A DNA stretch of 64,000 bases from Streptomyces atroolivaceus (lineage in GTDB: Bacteria; Actinomycetota; Actinomycetes; Streptomycetales; Streptomycetaceae), in NCBI RefSeq assembly GCF_000717025.1, contig NZ_JNXG01000010.1, forward strand, positions 1-64,000. Reading direction: 5' to 3'. The notes below the pieces were generated by a model, which was not told the DNA's origin, did not search any database, and was given only the letters and a program-made list of their open reading frames with translations. Each line of letters opens with the position of its first letter. Within the stretch, counting starts at the first letter, position 1. This document shows positions 1 through 8,220 of the stretch, piece after piece. Position numbers and translations under genes: made by a program.

Positions 1-899
1 CGACCCCTTCCACATCGTGCCGATCCAGTTGAAGAACTTCACACCGGTCGGAACCGCGATGAGGAACGTCATGAAGGAGAAGAACGGCAACAGCACACCA
101 CCGGTGACGTACATGTGGTGAGCCCATACCGTCGCCGAAAGGCCGGCGATGGCGATCGTCGCACTGATCAGGCCGACGTAACCGAAGATCGGTTTGCGGC
201 TGAACACCGGAATGATCTCGGAAACGATGCCGAAGAACGGGAGAGCGATGATGTACACCTCTGGATGGCCGAAGAACCAGAAGAGGTGTTGCCAGAGCAA
301 CGCGCCACCGTTGGACGCATCGAAGATATGTGCGCCGAATTTACGGTCTGCCTCCAGCGCGAGCAGCGCCGAGGCCAGGACCGGGAAGGCCAGCAGGACC
401 AGGACACCGGTCAGCAGGACGTTCCAGGTGAAGATCGGCATGCGGAACATCGTCATGCCGGGGGCCCGCATGCAGATGATCGTGGTGATGAAGTTGACCG
501 ACCCGAGGATGGTACCGAAGCCGGAGAAGGCCAGACCCATGATCCACAGGTCGGCACCGACACCCGGCGTACGGACCGAGTCGGTCAGGGGGGTGTAGGC
601 GAACCAGCCGAAGTCGGCCGCACCCTGCGGGGTGAGGAAGCCGCCCACGGCGATCAGCGAGCCGAAGAGGTACAGCCAGTACGCCAGCATGTTCAGCCGC
701 GGGAACGCCACGTCGGGCGCGCCGATCTGCAGCGGCATGATCCAGTTCGCGAATCCTGCGAACAGCGGCGTCGCGAACATCAGCAGGTGGTGGTCAGCCA
801 CCTGATGACCACGTTCCCCGGCTGCCGGCGCCGTACGGGCAGTTCGTCCTGGTAGGCGGCATCGGCTTCCGCCGATACCGAGGGACCCCTCGTCGTCAC
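1..899 (-). pseudogene. ctaD: Cytochrome c oxidase subunit I (ctaD paralogue), internally deleted and frameshifted; C-terminus runs off the window
   Basis: The gene starts at GTG 899 behind AAGGAG (907-912). The N-terminal segment reads ...[19 protein letters not shown], typical of actinobacterial CtaD, then hits a stop at 780-782. The next frame picks up at [20 protein letters not shown] and continues through HPEVY and the WAHHMY CuB ligands to the window edge. Compared with the family, about 55 residues between WLTTT and LLMFATP are missing: helix I, the following loop and the TMHG histidine that ligates haem a. The product cannot be a working oxidase subunit. It is probably a redundant paralogue. 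An assembly error at the junction is the alternative. Confidence 0.85.
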
Positions 900-1064
900 T
901 ACGGCACTCCTTCGGTCGACGGCCGGTTGCGGACTCGGCGACCAGGATGGACTCCCTGCGGCGGTCCCGCAGGTCATCCCCGTGCGCAGTGCACCAGTAG
1001 CTGGTAAAGGACACTCCATTGGCCGATGGCCACGGCGTCCGTGTTGACGAGCGCCATGGGCCCC

Positions 1065-1640
1065 TCAGGCGATGGACCAGGCGCGCATCTCCTCTCTGGA
1101 GGAGAAGTCGGCAACGTTCTTGTCGAGCGGGTCATCCGTGTACTGGTGGATGCGCCAGGCCTCCTCGATCCGGGGTGCGGCCGCCTTGCCGTAGTCGGCG
1201 ATCCAGAGTCCGTCGCCGGCGTACGAACTCGTGTCGTGGTTGAGCCAGAAGGAGCGGTTGCAGTAGAGGAGGACCCGGTGATGTGGCCTCAGCCTTTTCA
1301 CCTCTCGGATGAAGCGGTCCTTGTCCGTGCTGCTCGCGCGCGTCCCCTCGCCCGTCTGTTCCCAGTCGACGGCGAGGAGGTCCCCCTCCCGCGCAGGTGT
1401 TTCGTCGAGGAAGTACCTTGCCTGCTCCTTTGCGTTTCCAGGCCACAGGAAGTGGTAGAAGCCGACGACGCAATCAGCGTCCCTGGCACGTTTCACCTGG
1501 CTCTTCAGTCTCGGATTGACATAAGAGCGGCCCTCGGTCGCCTTGACGAAGACGAAGTCCAAGCCGTCCGTGTCGAAGTCCTTCTGGAAGGCGCTGACAT
1601 CGACGCCGTGCAGCACGGCCACCACCTCCAAGTGGGGCAT
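1065..1640 (-). CDS. GH25 family lysozyme (N,O-diacetylmuramidase)
   Basis: Predicted to cleave the MurNAc-GlcNAc bond of peptidoglycan. The 191-residue product is essentially one GH25 TIM-barrel domain. It opens with GVDVSAFQ (catalytic-site Asp), carries [18 protein letters not shown] and the catalytic AVDWEQ (Asp-x-Glu) motif, and ends with WIADYG and a conserved HQYTDD region. No signal peptide is visible, so export is uncertain. The start is taken as ATG 1640, with GGAG about 12 nt upstream. An upstream ATG at 1664 is possible. It is divergent from the F420 reductase-like gene at 1805 and downstream of the broken ctaD copy. Confidence 0.8.
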   Translation of the reverse strand: MPHLEVVAVLHGVDVSAFQKDFDTDGLDFVFVKATEGRSYVNPRLKSQVKRARDADCVVGFYHFLWPGNAKEQARYFLDETPAREGDLLAVDWEQTGEGTRASSTDKDRFIREVKRLRPHHRVLLYCNRSFWLNHDTSSYAGDGLWIADYGKAAAPRIEEAWRIHQYTDDPLDKNVADFSSREEMRAWSIA

Positions 1641-1804
1641 TCTGATTCCGTTTCTCCCCTCCATAGGTGCCCACCCGGCGCTCCCCCATCCGCCATCCAG
1701 ACGCTGAACCGATTCGGCCCCCGGAATAGGGTCCGTTCCGCCGGGGTTGGTGAACCGGCGGGACCCTTTCACTCCAGGCACTACGGCATCGGAAGGTCGG
1801 ATTC

Positions 1805-2464
1805 ATGAAGATCGGCATCATCGGGGCAGGCAACATCGGCGGAAATCTCACCCGTCGGCTCACCGCGCTGGGGCACGACGTGTCCGTCGCCAACTCCCGG
1901 GGACCCGAGACGCTCAAGGCACTGGCCGAGGAGACCGGTGCCACGCCGGTCGTGGCAACGGAAGCAGCGCGAGGAGCGCAGATCGTCGTGGTGACCGTCC
2001 CCCTCAAGGCGGTCCCGGACCTGCCCTCGGGCATCCTCGACGGAGCGGCGGAGGATGTCGTCGTCATCGACACCGGCAACTACTACCCGCAGCAGCGTGA
2101 CGGACGCATCTCCGCAATCGAGGAGGGCCTGACCGAGAGCCGGTGGACCGAGCAGCAGATCGGCCATCCGGTGGTCAAGGCGTTCAACGGCACCTACGCC
2201 CAGGACATCCTCGACAGGGGACTCCCCCACGGCGCCCCCGGCCGGCAGGCCCTTCCGGTCGCCGGCGACCATCCGGCGGCCAAGCAGGCGGTCCGGAACC
2301 TGATCGACGAACTGGGCTTCGACACGGTCGACGCAGGTGGCATCGACGAGTCCTGGCGCCAGCAGCCGGGTACGCCCGTGTACGGGAACCGGGGCGACGC
2401 CGACGCCATCGCGAAGGCCCTTGCTGACGCCTCCCCGGAGCGCACCGCCGAGTGGCGCGCCTGA
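1805..2464 (+). CDS. NADPH-dependent F420 reductase-like oxidoreductase
   Basis: A 219-residue protein with an N-terminal Rossmann fold, GIIGAGNIGG at residues 4-13, followed by NSRGPE, the phosphate-binding region typical of NADP-preferring F420H2:NADP oxidoreductase relatives. VVTVPLKAV and the HPVVKAFNGTYA segment also fit the F420_oxidored family. It probably moves hydride between NADP(H) and a deazaflavin or another acceptor, but homologues of this shape are often only annotated as NAD(P)-binding proteins. The RBS GGAAGG sits before ATG 1805. It is monocistronic, followed by a perfect hairpin at 2525-2556. Confidence 0.75.
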   Translation: MKIGIIGAGNIGGNLTRRLTALGHDVSVANSRGPETLKALAEETGATPVVATEAARGAQIVVVTVPLKAVPDLPSGILDGAAEDVVVIDTGNYYPQQRDGRISAIEEGLTESRWTEQQIGHPVVKAFNGTYAQDILDRGLPHGAPGRQALPVAGDHPAAKQAVRNLIDELGFDTVDAGGIDESWRQQPGTPVYGNRGDADAIAKALADASPERTAEWRA

Positions 2465-2524
2465 CCGGGTCGGCCTGCCGTCCCGGAAGGGCTCCTTCAG
2501 CCGGACCGGGCGTCGCTGCGCTCG

Positions 2525-2556
2525 CCATGCTCCCGGCCGGACGGACGGGAGCATGG
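2525..2556 (+). terminator. Stem-loop terminator after the F420 reductase-like gene
   Basis: An 11-bp perfect inverted repeat, CCATGCTCCCG (2525-2535) with CGGGAGCATGG (2546-2556), and a 10-nt loop, 61 nt past the stop codon. There is no U-tract, as is usual in Streptomyces. Confidence 0.7.
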
Positions 2557-2619
2557 TCGCCCCGCAGGTGTTGGGTGACGGGGCCACGAAGCCGGCGACG
2601 CCGCGGGGCGGAGCGCGAC

Positions 2620-3078
2620 CCGGCGGCACGGCCGACTCCGGTGGGACCGTATCGGGGCGGGGAGGACGGTCCGTACTCCTCCATCGTCGAGCGGTAGGCG
2701 TCGAGCAGCCTGATGTGGTGTTCGAGTGACGCACTGTCGGGATTGGTCTTTCCGAGAGGCGTCTTGGGCTCGGGGCACCCGGTGGTGAACGCGGGGTGAT
2801 GCCGTGCGACATGAAGAGCGAAAACCTTCGGGGATCACATGGCGGGGCCGAGACATCGGCCCACTGGATGGTGGGAGCCATCTCCATGACGGACGTTTGA
2901 TGTCCCCGTGCTCGTTGTCGCCGAGCGCGGAGTCGTCGAACGCCACGCCGCCGCGCAGCAGATCCTCCTTGAGGCCGGCCTCTCGCGGCACATGCGGGAA
3001 CTGCTCCATGAGCCCCTCCACCAGGCGCGTCCGGTCGCCGGTGGCTGCGGTGGGGCCGGGTTCACTGATGCTCGGCAC
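2620..3078 (-). pseudogene. Fragmented radical SAM protein gene
   Basis: Pieces of one radical-SAM-like protein lie in order but in different frames. GTG 3078 starts an N-terminal piece ending DDSALGDNEHGDIK. A short RHVIPE piece follows, then FMSHGITPR (around 2790). After losing one base the frame continues FTTGCPEPKTPLGKTNP, HHIRLLDAYRSTMEEYG and PPRYGPTGVGRA, which are family-typical C-terminal segments. The middle, where the CxxxCxxC cluster motif should be, is absent. At least two deletions and one frameshift are needed, so this is a true relic rather than a single sequencing error. Family identity rests on my recognition of the conserved segments. The rest of 2557-3222 shows no intact gene. 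Confidence 0.6.
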
Positions 3079-3222
3079 GGGCCGGCTCCTGGGCTCCGGT
3101 GTCCTTGACGCTGTCGCGTGTACGCCACACTGTCCAACGAGCCAACGCCGGCAACCTTTCGCTCATGATCCGCCCGGCTCGGGGGCGATGCCCCGGCCGG
3201 CCGAGGACAAGGAGTACCTCTC

Positions 3223-3768
3223 ATGCCCCGCACCATGTCCGTGTCGGACAGCATCCTCATCCGGGCGGCGCCCACGGCCGTGTACGAAAGGCTCAGCGAC
3301 CCCACCGCGATGGGACGCTGGAGCCCGGAGAACCAGGGCGCCCGGATACTCGGGGAGCGCCGGGGAGCGCATGTCGGCATGGTCTTCGAGGGCCGCAACA
3401 AGCGCGGGGCCTTCCGATGGACGACCAGGTGCACGGTGACTGCGGCCGACCCCGGCGAGCGGTTCGCCTTCCGCGTGCATGCGATCGGGGTGCGGCGTCC
3501 ACGGCTGCCGGGTGCCATCGCGCTGTGGGAGTACCGCTTCGAGGAGGTCGACGGCTCCACCCGCGTAACGGAGACCTGGACGGACAACCGGCGGGCGTGG
3601 CCCGATCTTCTCGCCAACGCCTTCGACCGGGTCGCCACACGAGGGCATACGTTCGCAGAGTTCCAGCGCGGGAACATCCGCACGACGCTGGAGCGTCTCA
3701 AGGCGGCCCTGGAGCAGGACGGACCGAAAGGGGCCGGCCGCGTGGAGGGGAGCCCGCGTCAGGGGTGA
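3223..3768 (+). CDS. SRPBCC (START/polyketide-cyclase-like) family protein
   Basis: A 181-residue protein with the helix-grip-fold pattern: a VSDSILIRAAPTAVYERLSDPTAMGRW opening strand and helix, central beta strands, a WEYRFEEVDGSTRVTETW strand pair and a long C-terminal helix (LERLKAALEQ). Such proteins bind hydrophobic ligands; no ligand or partner is indicated here. AAGGAG lies 9-14 nt before ATG 3223. A C-terminal tail of about 15 residues looks disordered. It converges on the esterase gene, with a terminator hairpin between them. Confidence 0.75.
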   Translation: MPRTMSVSDSILIRAAPTAVYERLSDPTAMGRWSPENQGARILGERRGAHVGMVFEGRNKRGAFRWTTRCTVTAADPGERFAFRVHAIGVRRPRLPGAIALWEYRFEEVDGSTRVTETWTDNRRAWPDLLANAFDRVATRGHTFAEFQRGNIRTTLERLKAALEQDGPKGAGRVEGSPRQG

Positions 3769-3828
3769 GGGCGAGAACCGGAGGGCGAGTCAGGCTGCCA
3801 AGGTCCTACGGGGCGCTCTCGGCGAGTT

Positions 3829-3853
3829 GCTCCGGTGCGGCTCGCACCGGAGC
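3829..3853. terminator. Bidirectional terminator hairpin between convergent genes
   Basis: Perfect 11-bp stem GCTCCGGTGCG (3829-3839) and CGCACCGGAGC (3843-3853) with a 3-nt loop, placed between the SRPBCC gene and the convergent SGNH esterase. Confidence 0.7.
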
Positions 3854-3900
3854 GGACCGCGTCCTGCCCGCGAACGGGGGCCGGGGTGACTCCCGGGCGG

Positions 3901-4752
3901 TCAGGCCACGGCCTGCGGTATCACCTCACCCGAGAGGGGCAGCCCCAGCCCGGCCACCGCCCGGGAGACGAGGCGGGCCATTTCCACAGCGCCCCGCTCC
4001 TGGAAGTGGGTGTTGTCCTGGACGCCGTCGGGGAAATTCGGGTACCGCCCTGCGTCCAACCACAGGAAAGTCCCCTTGGACGCCTCCACCCCTATCGCGT
4101 CGAGATGGGCGCGGCTGGCCGCCGAAAGATCGACCAGTGCCACGTGCTCCTCCTGAGCCACCGCCTTCGCGGCGGCCACGTACTCCGGGAACGAGACGTT
4201 GAACTTCCCGGTGGACTGGTTGTAGGAGCGCCGCGAAACCGGCGTCACCACAACCGGTGTCGCGCCCAGCCTCCGGGTAGCGCGGATGTAGTCGTTGCGC
4301 AGGTACTCCTTGTAGTGGGCCGGCGGTGTGTACCGCTCGGCGTTGCCGATCGTCGCGTCGTTGTGCCCGAACTGCACGAAGAGGTAGTCGCCGGGCTTGA
4401 TCACCTCATGGATCGCGGCCAGCCGCCCCTGCTCGATGAAGGACCGCGAACTGCGCCCGCCGATGGCACGGTTGGCGACGGTGACATTGGAGGTGAAGTA
4501 CGACGACAGCTTCTGACCCCACCCGGCCTGCGGATGGTAGCCGGAGCTGTACGTCTGAGCGGTGGAGTCGCTCGCGATGTACACGGTGCCGGTCACCGGC
4601 GCGGTGCTGCCGGAGACGGCGGAGGAGGGGGCGGCGGAGGCGGCGTCGGGCACCCCCAGGACGGCTGTCCCGCCGGCGGCGAGCGCGCCTGCGGCGGCTG
4701 TGAGGAGGAACTGTCTGCGGCTGGTGTCACCGACCACGGCTTGACGACTCAT
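3901..4752 (-). CDS. Secreted SGNH/GDSL hydrolase, rhamnogalacturonan acetylesterase-like
   Basis: A 283-residue protein with a twin-arginine-type leader (TSRRQFLLTAAAGALAAGGTA) and cleavage near residue 40. The SGNH blocks are visible: IASDSTAQ (nucleophile Ser, with the DST variant typical of rhamnogalacturonan acetylesterases), GGRSSRSF, FGHND and the catalytic DNTHF near the C-terminus. It probably removes acetyl groups from pectin-type or other plant polysaccharides outside the cell. The start ATG 4752 has GGGAAGG upstream. The functional link with the rhamnose operon further right is an inference from substrate chemistry only. The 4753-5147 stretch upstream holds no recognisable gene. 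Confidence 0.82.
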   Translation of the reverse strand: MSRQAVVGDTSRRQFLLTAAAGALAAGGTAVLGVPDAASAAPSSAVSGSTAPVTGTVYIASDSTAQTYSSGYHPQAGWGQKLSSYFTSNVTVANRAIGGRSSRSFIEQGRLAAIHEVIKPGDYLFVQFGHNDATIGNAERYTPPAHYKEYLRNDYIRATRRLGATPVVVTPVSRRSYNQSTGKFNVSFPEYVAAAKAVAQEEHVALVDLSAASRAHLDAIGVEASKGTFLWLDAGRYPNFPDGVQDNTHFQERGAVEMARLVSRAVAGLGLPLSGEVIPQAVA

Positions 4753-5147
4753 TTGGCCTTCCCTGCTGGGATTCTCCGGATGCTTCGGAATGCAGTGGCA
4801 GCAGGCAGCGAAAAGGTTGTCGGGGAGTCGGGCCGGAGCAAGCGCACGGCCTGTGTCCACCTGGTCCGACCGTGGTCCGTGCACGCGTCGGTGAGTTCGT
4901 CCTGACCGGTGCGCGGGCAGGTCCAGCCCCGTGGACTCCTCGTCGGCCGGGCGGGGCGTTCGGTCGTCCCGAGGGCGTGGCCAGGATCGGTCTGCGTGCA
5001 CGCGCGCAGGGGCCGGCAGTCCGAGGGCGCCCGAGGACGACCTGGCGTCACCCGCCGAATTCACAGGTGTGCGGGCCGTAGGACCTCCTCTGTCAGTAGG
5101 AGGGCGCACACTTGGCCGCAGAGTCGGCACGGCGAGGAGGGCAGGGC

Positions 5148-5627
5148 ATGAGCGCGTCGCAGGAGCGAGGCTTCGAACCCGCGACCGGTGACGGCCCCGC
5201 GGCCTCCGAAGCCGCGGCCGTGCGTGCCGGGGAGGTGCGGACCGCCTTCGAGGGCTTGCTCCAGATCCGGCGGCTGACCTGTGCGGGGGGTGCCAATCCC
5301 GAAGCCGTGCCCGCCTCCTGGGAACTGCACCGGCCTCAACGCGCGGTGGCGTTGGCGCTGGAGGCCGCCGGGATAGCCGCGTCGGCCGTCGGCCCGTCCG
5401 GAGAACGGACCGCCACCGGATATCGCGTGTGCGAGGGCGAGGCGCCCGGCGCGGTGCGGGTCGAGTGGGCCGGGCCGCCGGGAAGCGGAGCCGCCCACGA
5501 CGAGGAGGACGCACTGGCCCGGTGCGTCACGGTGCTGCGGCGGCTGGGCTGGACGGCACTGCTCTACCGCGGGCCCCGCAGGCGGCGCTTCATCGAGGTC
5601 GAACCGCCGCCGACGGCCCGCTCGTGA
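5148..5627 (+). CDS. Hypothetical protein, 159 aa
   Basis: I do not recognise this family. The product is Ala/Glu/Arg-rich, with a predicted helix around VRAGEVRTAFEGLLQIRRL and a C-terminal half with alternating strands (GYRVCEGE, AVRVEWAG, RFIEVEPP). There is no signal peptide or membrane segment. The start ATG 5148 is chosen for the GGAGGGCAGG sequence just upstream. An in-frame ATG at 5112 lacks such a site. Codon use is typical of the genome. A short gap separates it from the small gene at 5714. Confidence 0.55.
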   Translation: MSASQERGFEPATGDGPAASEAAAVRAGEVRTAFEGLLQIRRLTCAGGANPEAVPASWELHRPQRAVALALEAAGIAASAVGPSGERTATGYRVCEGEAPGAVRVEWAGPPGSGAAHDEEDALARCVTVLRRLGWTALLYRGPRRRRFIEVEPPPTARS

Positions 5628-5713
5628 GGGGACCTCCGTAGTGGCCGCACGGGCGTTGTCAGACCCATGAGGGATGCTTGATGGTCCGACACCTCTGAAC
5701 GGGAGATGCTGAG

Positions 5714-5941
5714 ATGCACGAAGCCGAAATCGCCGCGGCCCAGGCATACGTCCGTTTACTGGCTGCCACGCGCGCCGCGCTCGCCGACCCGGCCGAAGCT
5801 CCTCTGTACATGCCGCTGCTCGCCTCGCCGATCGAGGAGGCCGACGAGGCGCTGCGGAGCGCGGGCCTCACCGGGAACGAGGACAGGTTCTTCGCCCTCG
5901 TGCGAAAGCTTCAGCCGAGCCTGACGGGTTCCGGTCGCTGA
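5714..5941 (+). CDS. Small hypothetical protein, 75 aa, with a TTA codon
   Basis: A short acidic helical protein beginning MHEAEIAAAQAYVRLLAATR, with no membrane segment and no family I recognise. GGGAG lies 9 nt before ATG 5714. Leu15 is encoded by TTA (5756-5758), the rare codon that in Streptomyces depends on the bldA tRNA. Expression may therefore be limited to late growth or differentiation. No partner gene is evident. Confidence 0.55.
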   Translation: MHEAEIAAAQAYVRLLAATRAALADPAEAPLYMPLLASPIEEADEALRSAGLTGNEDRFFALVRKLQPSLTGSGR

Positions 5942-6011
5942 CCGGTCACGGCTGGTGCGTCTCCGGCGGAGCCGAGGGCCGGGCGAGGCGACCACCGCGG
6001 CGGGCCGTCGC

Positions 6012-6770
6012 CTACTGACTGCCGTACAGCAGCGAACCGGGGGTGGTGAGGAGCTGCCCCGTCTCCAGCCAGGTCTTCAGGCCGGAGAGGATCATCGGCC
6101 AGCCGCCGTACAGCTCCTCACTGGCACCCTCGCGTAGCTCGTCGTGGGTGACGGTCAGCCTGCAGGAGTCGCCGATGGGCTCGATCTCCCACGTGATGCG
6201 AGTCGGTCCCTCGCTCCTCGCCTCGTCGCTCCAGAGTGCGACCATGCTCTGGACCAGTTTGCGCGGAGGATCCACCTCCAGATTCCGCCCCTCACCCAGC
6301 GAGCCGGGAGCGCCGGGGGCTCCCATCTCGAAGCGGGAGCCCTGGGTCCAGTCCGAGATGACGCGGGCTCCGAAGTTGTACTTGCTTCGGATCTCAGGAT
6401 CGGTTATCGCCTCCCACAGACGGTCGGGAGCGGTACGGATGTAGATCTCGAAGACCTTCTCCACGGGATCCTCCAGTCGGGTCGTGAGTTCGCTGAGCCC
6501 TGCCGCCCAAGGCTCCGCGTACTTGCTCACCCACCGGTCGTGGACGAGCCGGATGGGCACCGGATTCAGGAAGTGGAGCCTTTCCCGTCCCCGCCGTCGC
6601 GTGACGACGAGGCCCGCCGCCTCGAGCAGCTTCAGGTGCTTCATCACCGCGAACCGCGTGATGTCGAAGCGGGCCTCCAGCGCACTCAGTGTCTGCCCGG
6701 CGTGGCGGAACAGCTCGTCGAGCAGGGCGCGTCACGTCGGCTCGGCCAGAGCCTTGAACACCGCGTCCAT
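6012..6770 (-). pseudogene. ArsR-type HTH plus SRPBCC regulator with a premature stop codon
   Basis: From ATG 6770 the frame reads MDAVFKALAEPT, then TGA (6732-6734), then continues in frame RALLDELFRHAGQTLSALEARFDITRFAVMKHLKLLEAAGL, the ArsR winged helix, followed by an AHSA1/SRPBCC domain (EKVFEIYIRTAPDRLWEAITDPE...). The family normally has Arg-Arg after PT, so TGA looks like a CGA-to-TGA change at codon 13. Without readthrough, only a fragment restarting near MMKHLK (6647) could be made, and that would lack half the DNA-binding domain. Such regulators usually control their own gene or a neighbour. The intact operator upstream fits autoregulation. Confidence 0.8.
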
Positions 6771-6782
6771 ACCGTCAGAATA

Positions 6783-6800
6783 TGTGACCTTTCGGTCACA
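6783..6800. promoter_or_regulatory. Inverted-repeat operator upstream of the ArsR-SRPBCC gene
   Basis: TGTGACC (6783-6789), 4-nt spacer, GGTCACA (6794-6800): a perfect 7-bp inverted repeat 13 nt before the start codon. This is the expected place for an autoregulatory ArsR-family operator. Assignment is by position and symmetry. Confidence 0.6.
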
Positions 6801-6845
6801 CATCAACAACGGCCGAGCGGGTCGGATGGTTCACGCCGAACGCGA

Positions 6846-6857
6846 TGAATTGATTCA
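6846..6857. promoter_or_regulatory. Upstream LacI-type operator of the rhamnose operon
   Basis: TGAATTGATTCA has the TGAA-N4-TTCA form of LacI-family operators. It lies 78 bp upstream (centre to centre) of a second copy of the same form at 6924-6935. Confidence 0.55.
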
Positions 6858-6883
6858 AATCAGGAAGAAACTTGACTGGTCGC

Positions 6884-6913
6884 TTGACTAGCAGCAGTGC
6901 CCAAACCTAGCGT
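6884..6913 (+). promoter_or_regulatory. Predicted rhaI promoter
   Basis: TTGACT (6884-6889), 18-nt spacer, TAGCGT (6908-6913). It fits a housekeeping Streptomyces promoter and sits between the two operator-like palindromes. Confidence 0.5.
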
Positions 6914-6923
6914 ACGTTCCGGA

Positions 6924-6935
6924 TGAAACGATTCA
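6924..6935. promoter_or_regulatory. Proximal LacI-type operator of the rhamnose operon
   Basis: TGAAACGATTCA differs by one base from the classic LacI-family sequence TGAAACGTTTCA. It starts 10 nt after the predicted -10 box, over the expected transcription start, so a bound repressor would block initiation. Confidence 0.6.
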
Positions 6936-6984
6936 CATCCACGATCCTGACAGGTCGCCGGATGACTCTGCTTACGAGGTGTTC

Positions 6985-8151
6985 ATGTCTGATGTGTCGG
7001 CCGTCAAGGCAGCTCTGAAGTCTCAGGTCATCGAGACGCCCTCCTGGGGGTACGGCAACTCCGGGACCCGTTTCAAGGTCTTCGCCCAGCCAGGTGTCCC
7101 CCGCGACCCGTTCGAGAAACTGGCCGACGCGTCGCAGGTACATGCCCACACCGGGGTCGCCCCCAAGGTGTCGCTGCACATTCCGTGGGACAGGGTCGAG
7201 GACTACGCGGCGCTGACCCGGTACGCGGGGGACCTCGGCCTGCGGATCGGCGCAATCAACTCCAACGTCTTCCAGGACGACGACTTCAAGCTGGGATCGG
7301 TCACCCATCCGGACCCGAAGGTCCGCCGCAAGGCCACCGATCATCTGCTCGAATGCGTGGACATCATGGACGCCACGGGCTCACCCGACCTCAAACTTTG
7401 GTTCTCGGACGGCACCAACTACCCGGGCCAGGACGACATCGCGGGCCGACAGGACCGACTGGCCGAGGCCCTCGCCGAGGTCTACGAGCGGCTCGGCGAC
7501 GACCAGCGGATGCTCCTGGAGTACAAGCTCTTCGAGCCCGCCTTCTACACCACCGACGTGCCGGACTGGGGCACCTCGTACGCCCACTGCCTCAAGCTCG
7601 GGCCCAAGGCCCAGGTGGTCGTCGACACCGGACACCACGCCCCCGGCACCAACATCGAGTTCATCGTGGCGTTCCTGCTGCGCGAGGGGAAGCTCGGCGC
7701 ATTCGACTTCAACTCGCGCTTCTACGCGGACGACGACCTGATGGCCGGCGCCGCCGACCCGTTCCAGCTGTTCCGCATCATGCACGAGGTGGTCAAGAAC
7801 GGCGGTCTCGAGGCCGGGACCAACGTCAACTTCATGCTCGACCAGTGCCACAACATCGAGGCCAAGATCCCCGCCGTCATCCGCTCCGTCACCAATGTCC
7901 AGGAAGCGACCGCGAAGGCACTGCTGATCGACGCCGAGGCTCTGTCCGAGGCTCAGCGCTCCGGTGACGTCCTTGCCTCCAACGGAGTGCTGATGGACGC
8001 GTTCAACACCGACGTACGGCCGCTGCTCGCCGAGGTACGCGAGGAGCTCGGCCTGGCGCGCGACCCGTTCGCGGCCTACCTCGCCTCCGGCAACCAGGAG
8101 CGCATCGCCGCCGACCGCGTCGGCGGAGAGCAGGCGGGCTGGGGCGCCTGA
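6985..8151 (+). CDS. rhaI: L-rhamnose isomerase
   Basis: Converts L-rhamnose to L-rhamnulose, the first step of rhamnose catabolism. The 388-residue product matches the actinobacterial/Bacillus-type xylose-isomerase-like RhaI (about 390 aa). Visible segments include HAHTGVAPKVSLHIPWD, LKLWFSDGTNYPGQ, LLEYKLFEPAFY (metal-binding Glu), VVVDTGHHAPGTNIE, FDFNSRFYADDDL and NFMLDQCHNIE, which together supply the metal and substrate residues of the barrel. ATG 6985 is preferred because GAGG (6976-6979) is well spaced; GTG 6979 is possible. It is the first gene of a three-gene operon with the aldolase/dehydrogenase and the kinase, behind a LacI-type operator pair. Confidence 0.93.
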   Translation: MSDVSAVKAALKSQVIETPSWGYGNSGTRFKVFAQPGVPRDPFEKLADASQVHAHTGVAPKVSLHIPWDRVEDYAALTRYAGDLGLRIGAINSNVFQDDDFKLGSVTHPDPKVRRKATDHLLECVDIMDATGSPDLKLWFSDGTNYPGQDDIAGRQDRLAEALAEVYERLGDDQRMLLEYKLFEPAFYTTDVPDWGTSYAHCLKLGPKAQVVVDTGHHAPGTNIEFIVAFLLREGKLGAFDFNSRFYADDDLMAGAADPFQLFRIMHEVVKNGGLEAGTNVNFMLDQCHNIEAKIPAVIRSVTNVQEATAKALLIDAEALSEAQRSGDVLASNGVLMDAFNTDVRPLLAEVREELGLARDPFAAYLASGNQERIAADRVGGEQAGWGA

Positions 8152-8220
8152 GCCCTGCTCCCCCGCCTTGGAACGTCCTGCAGCAACCGCCCCTCCCCCT
8201 CTCTTCCCGAAGGAACCCTC

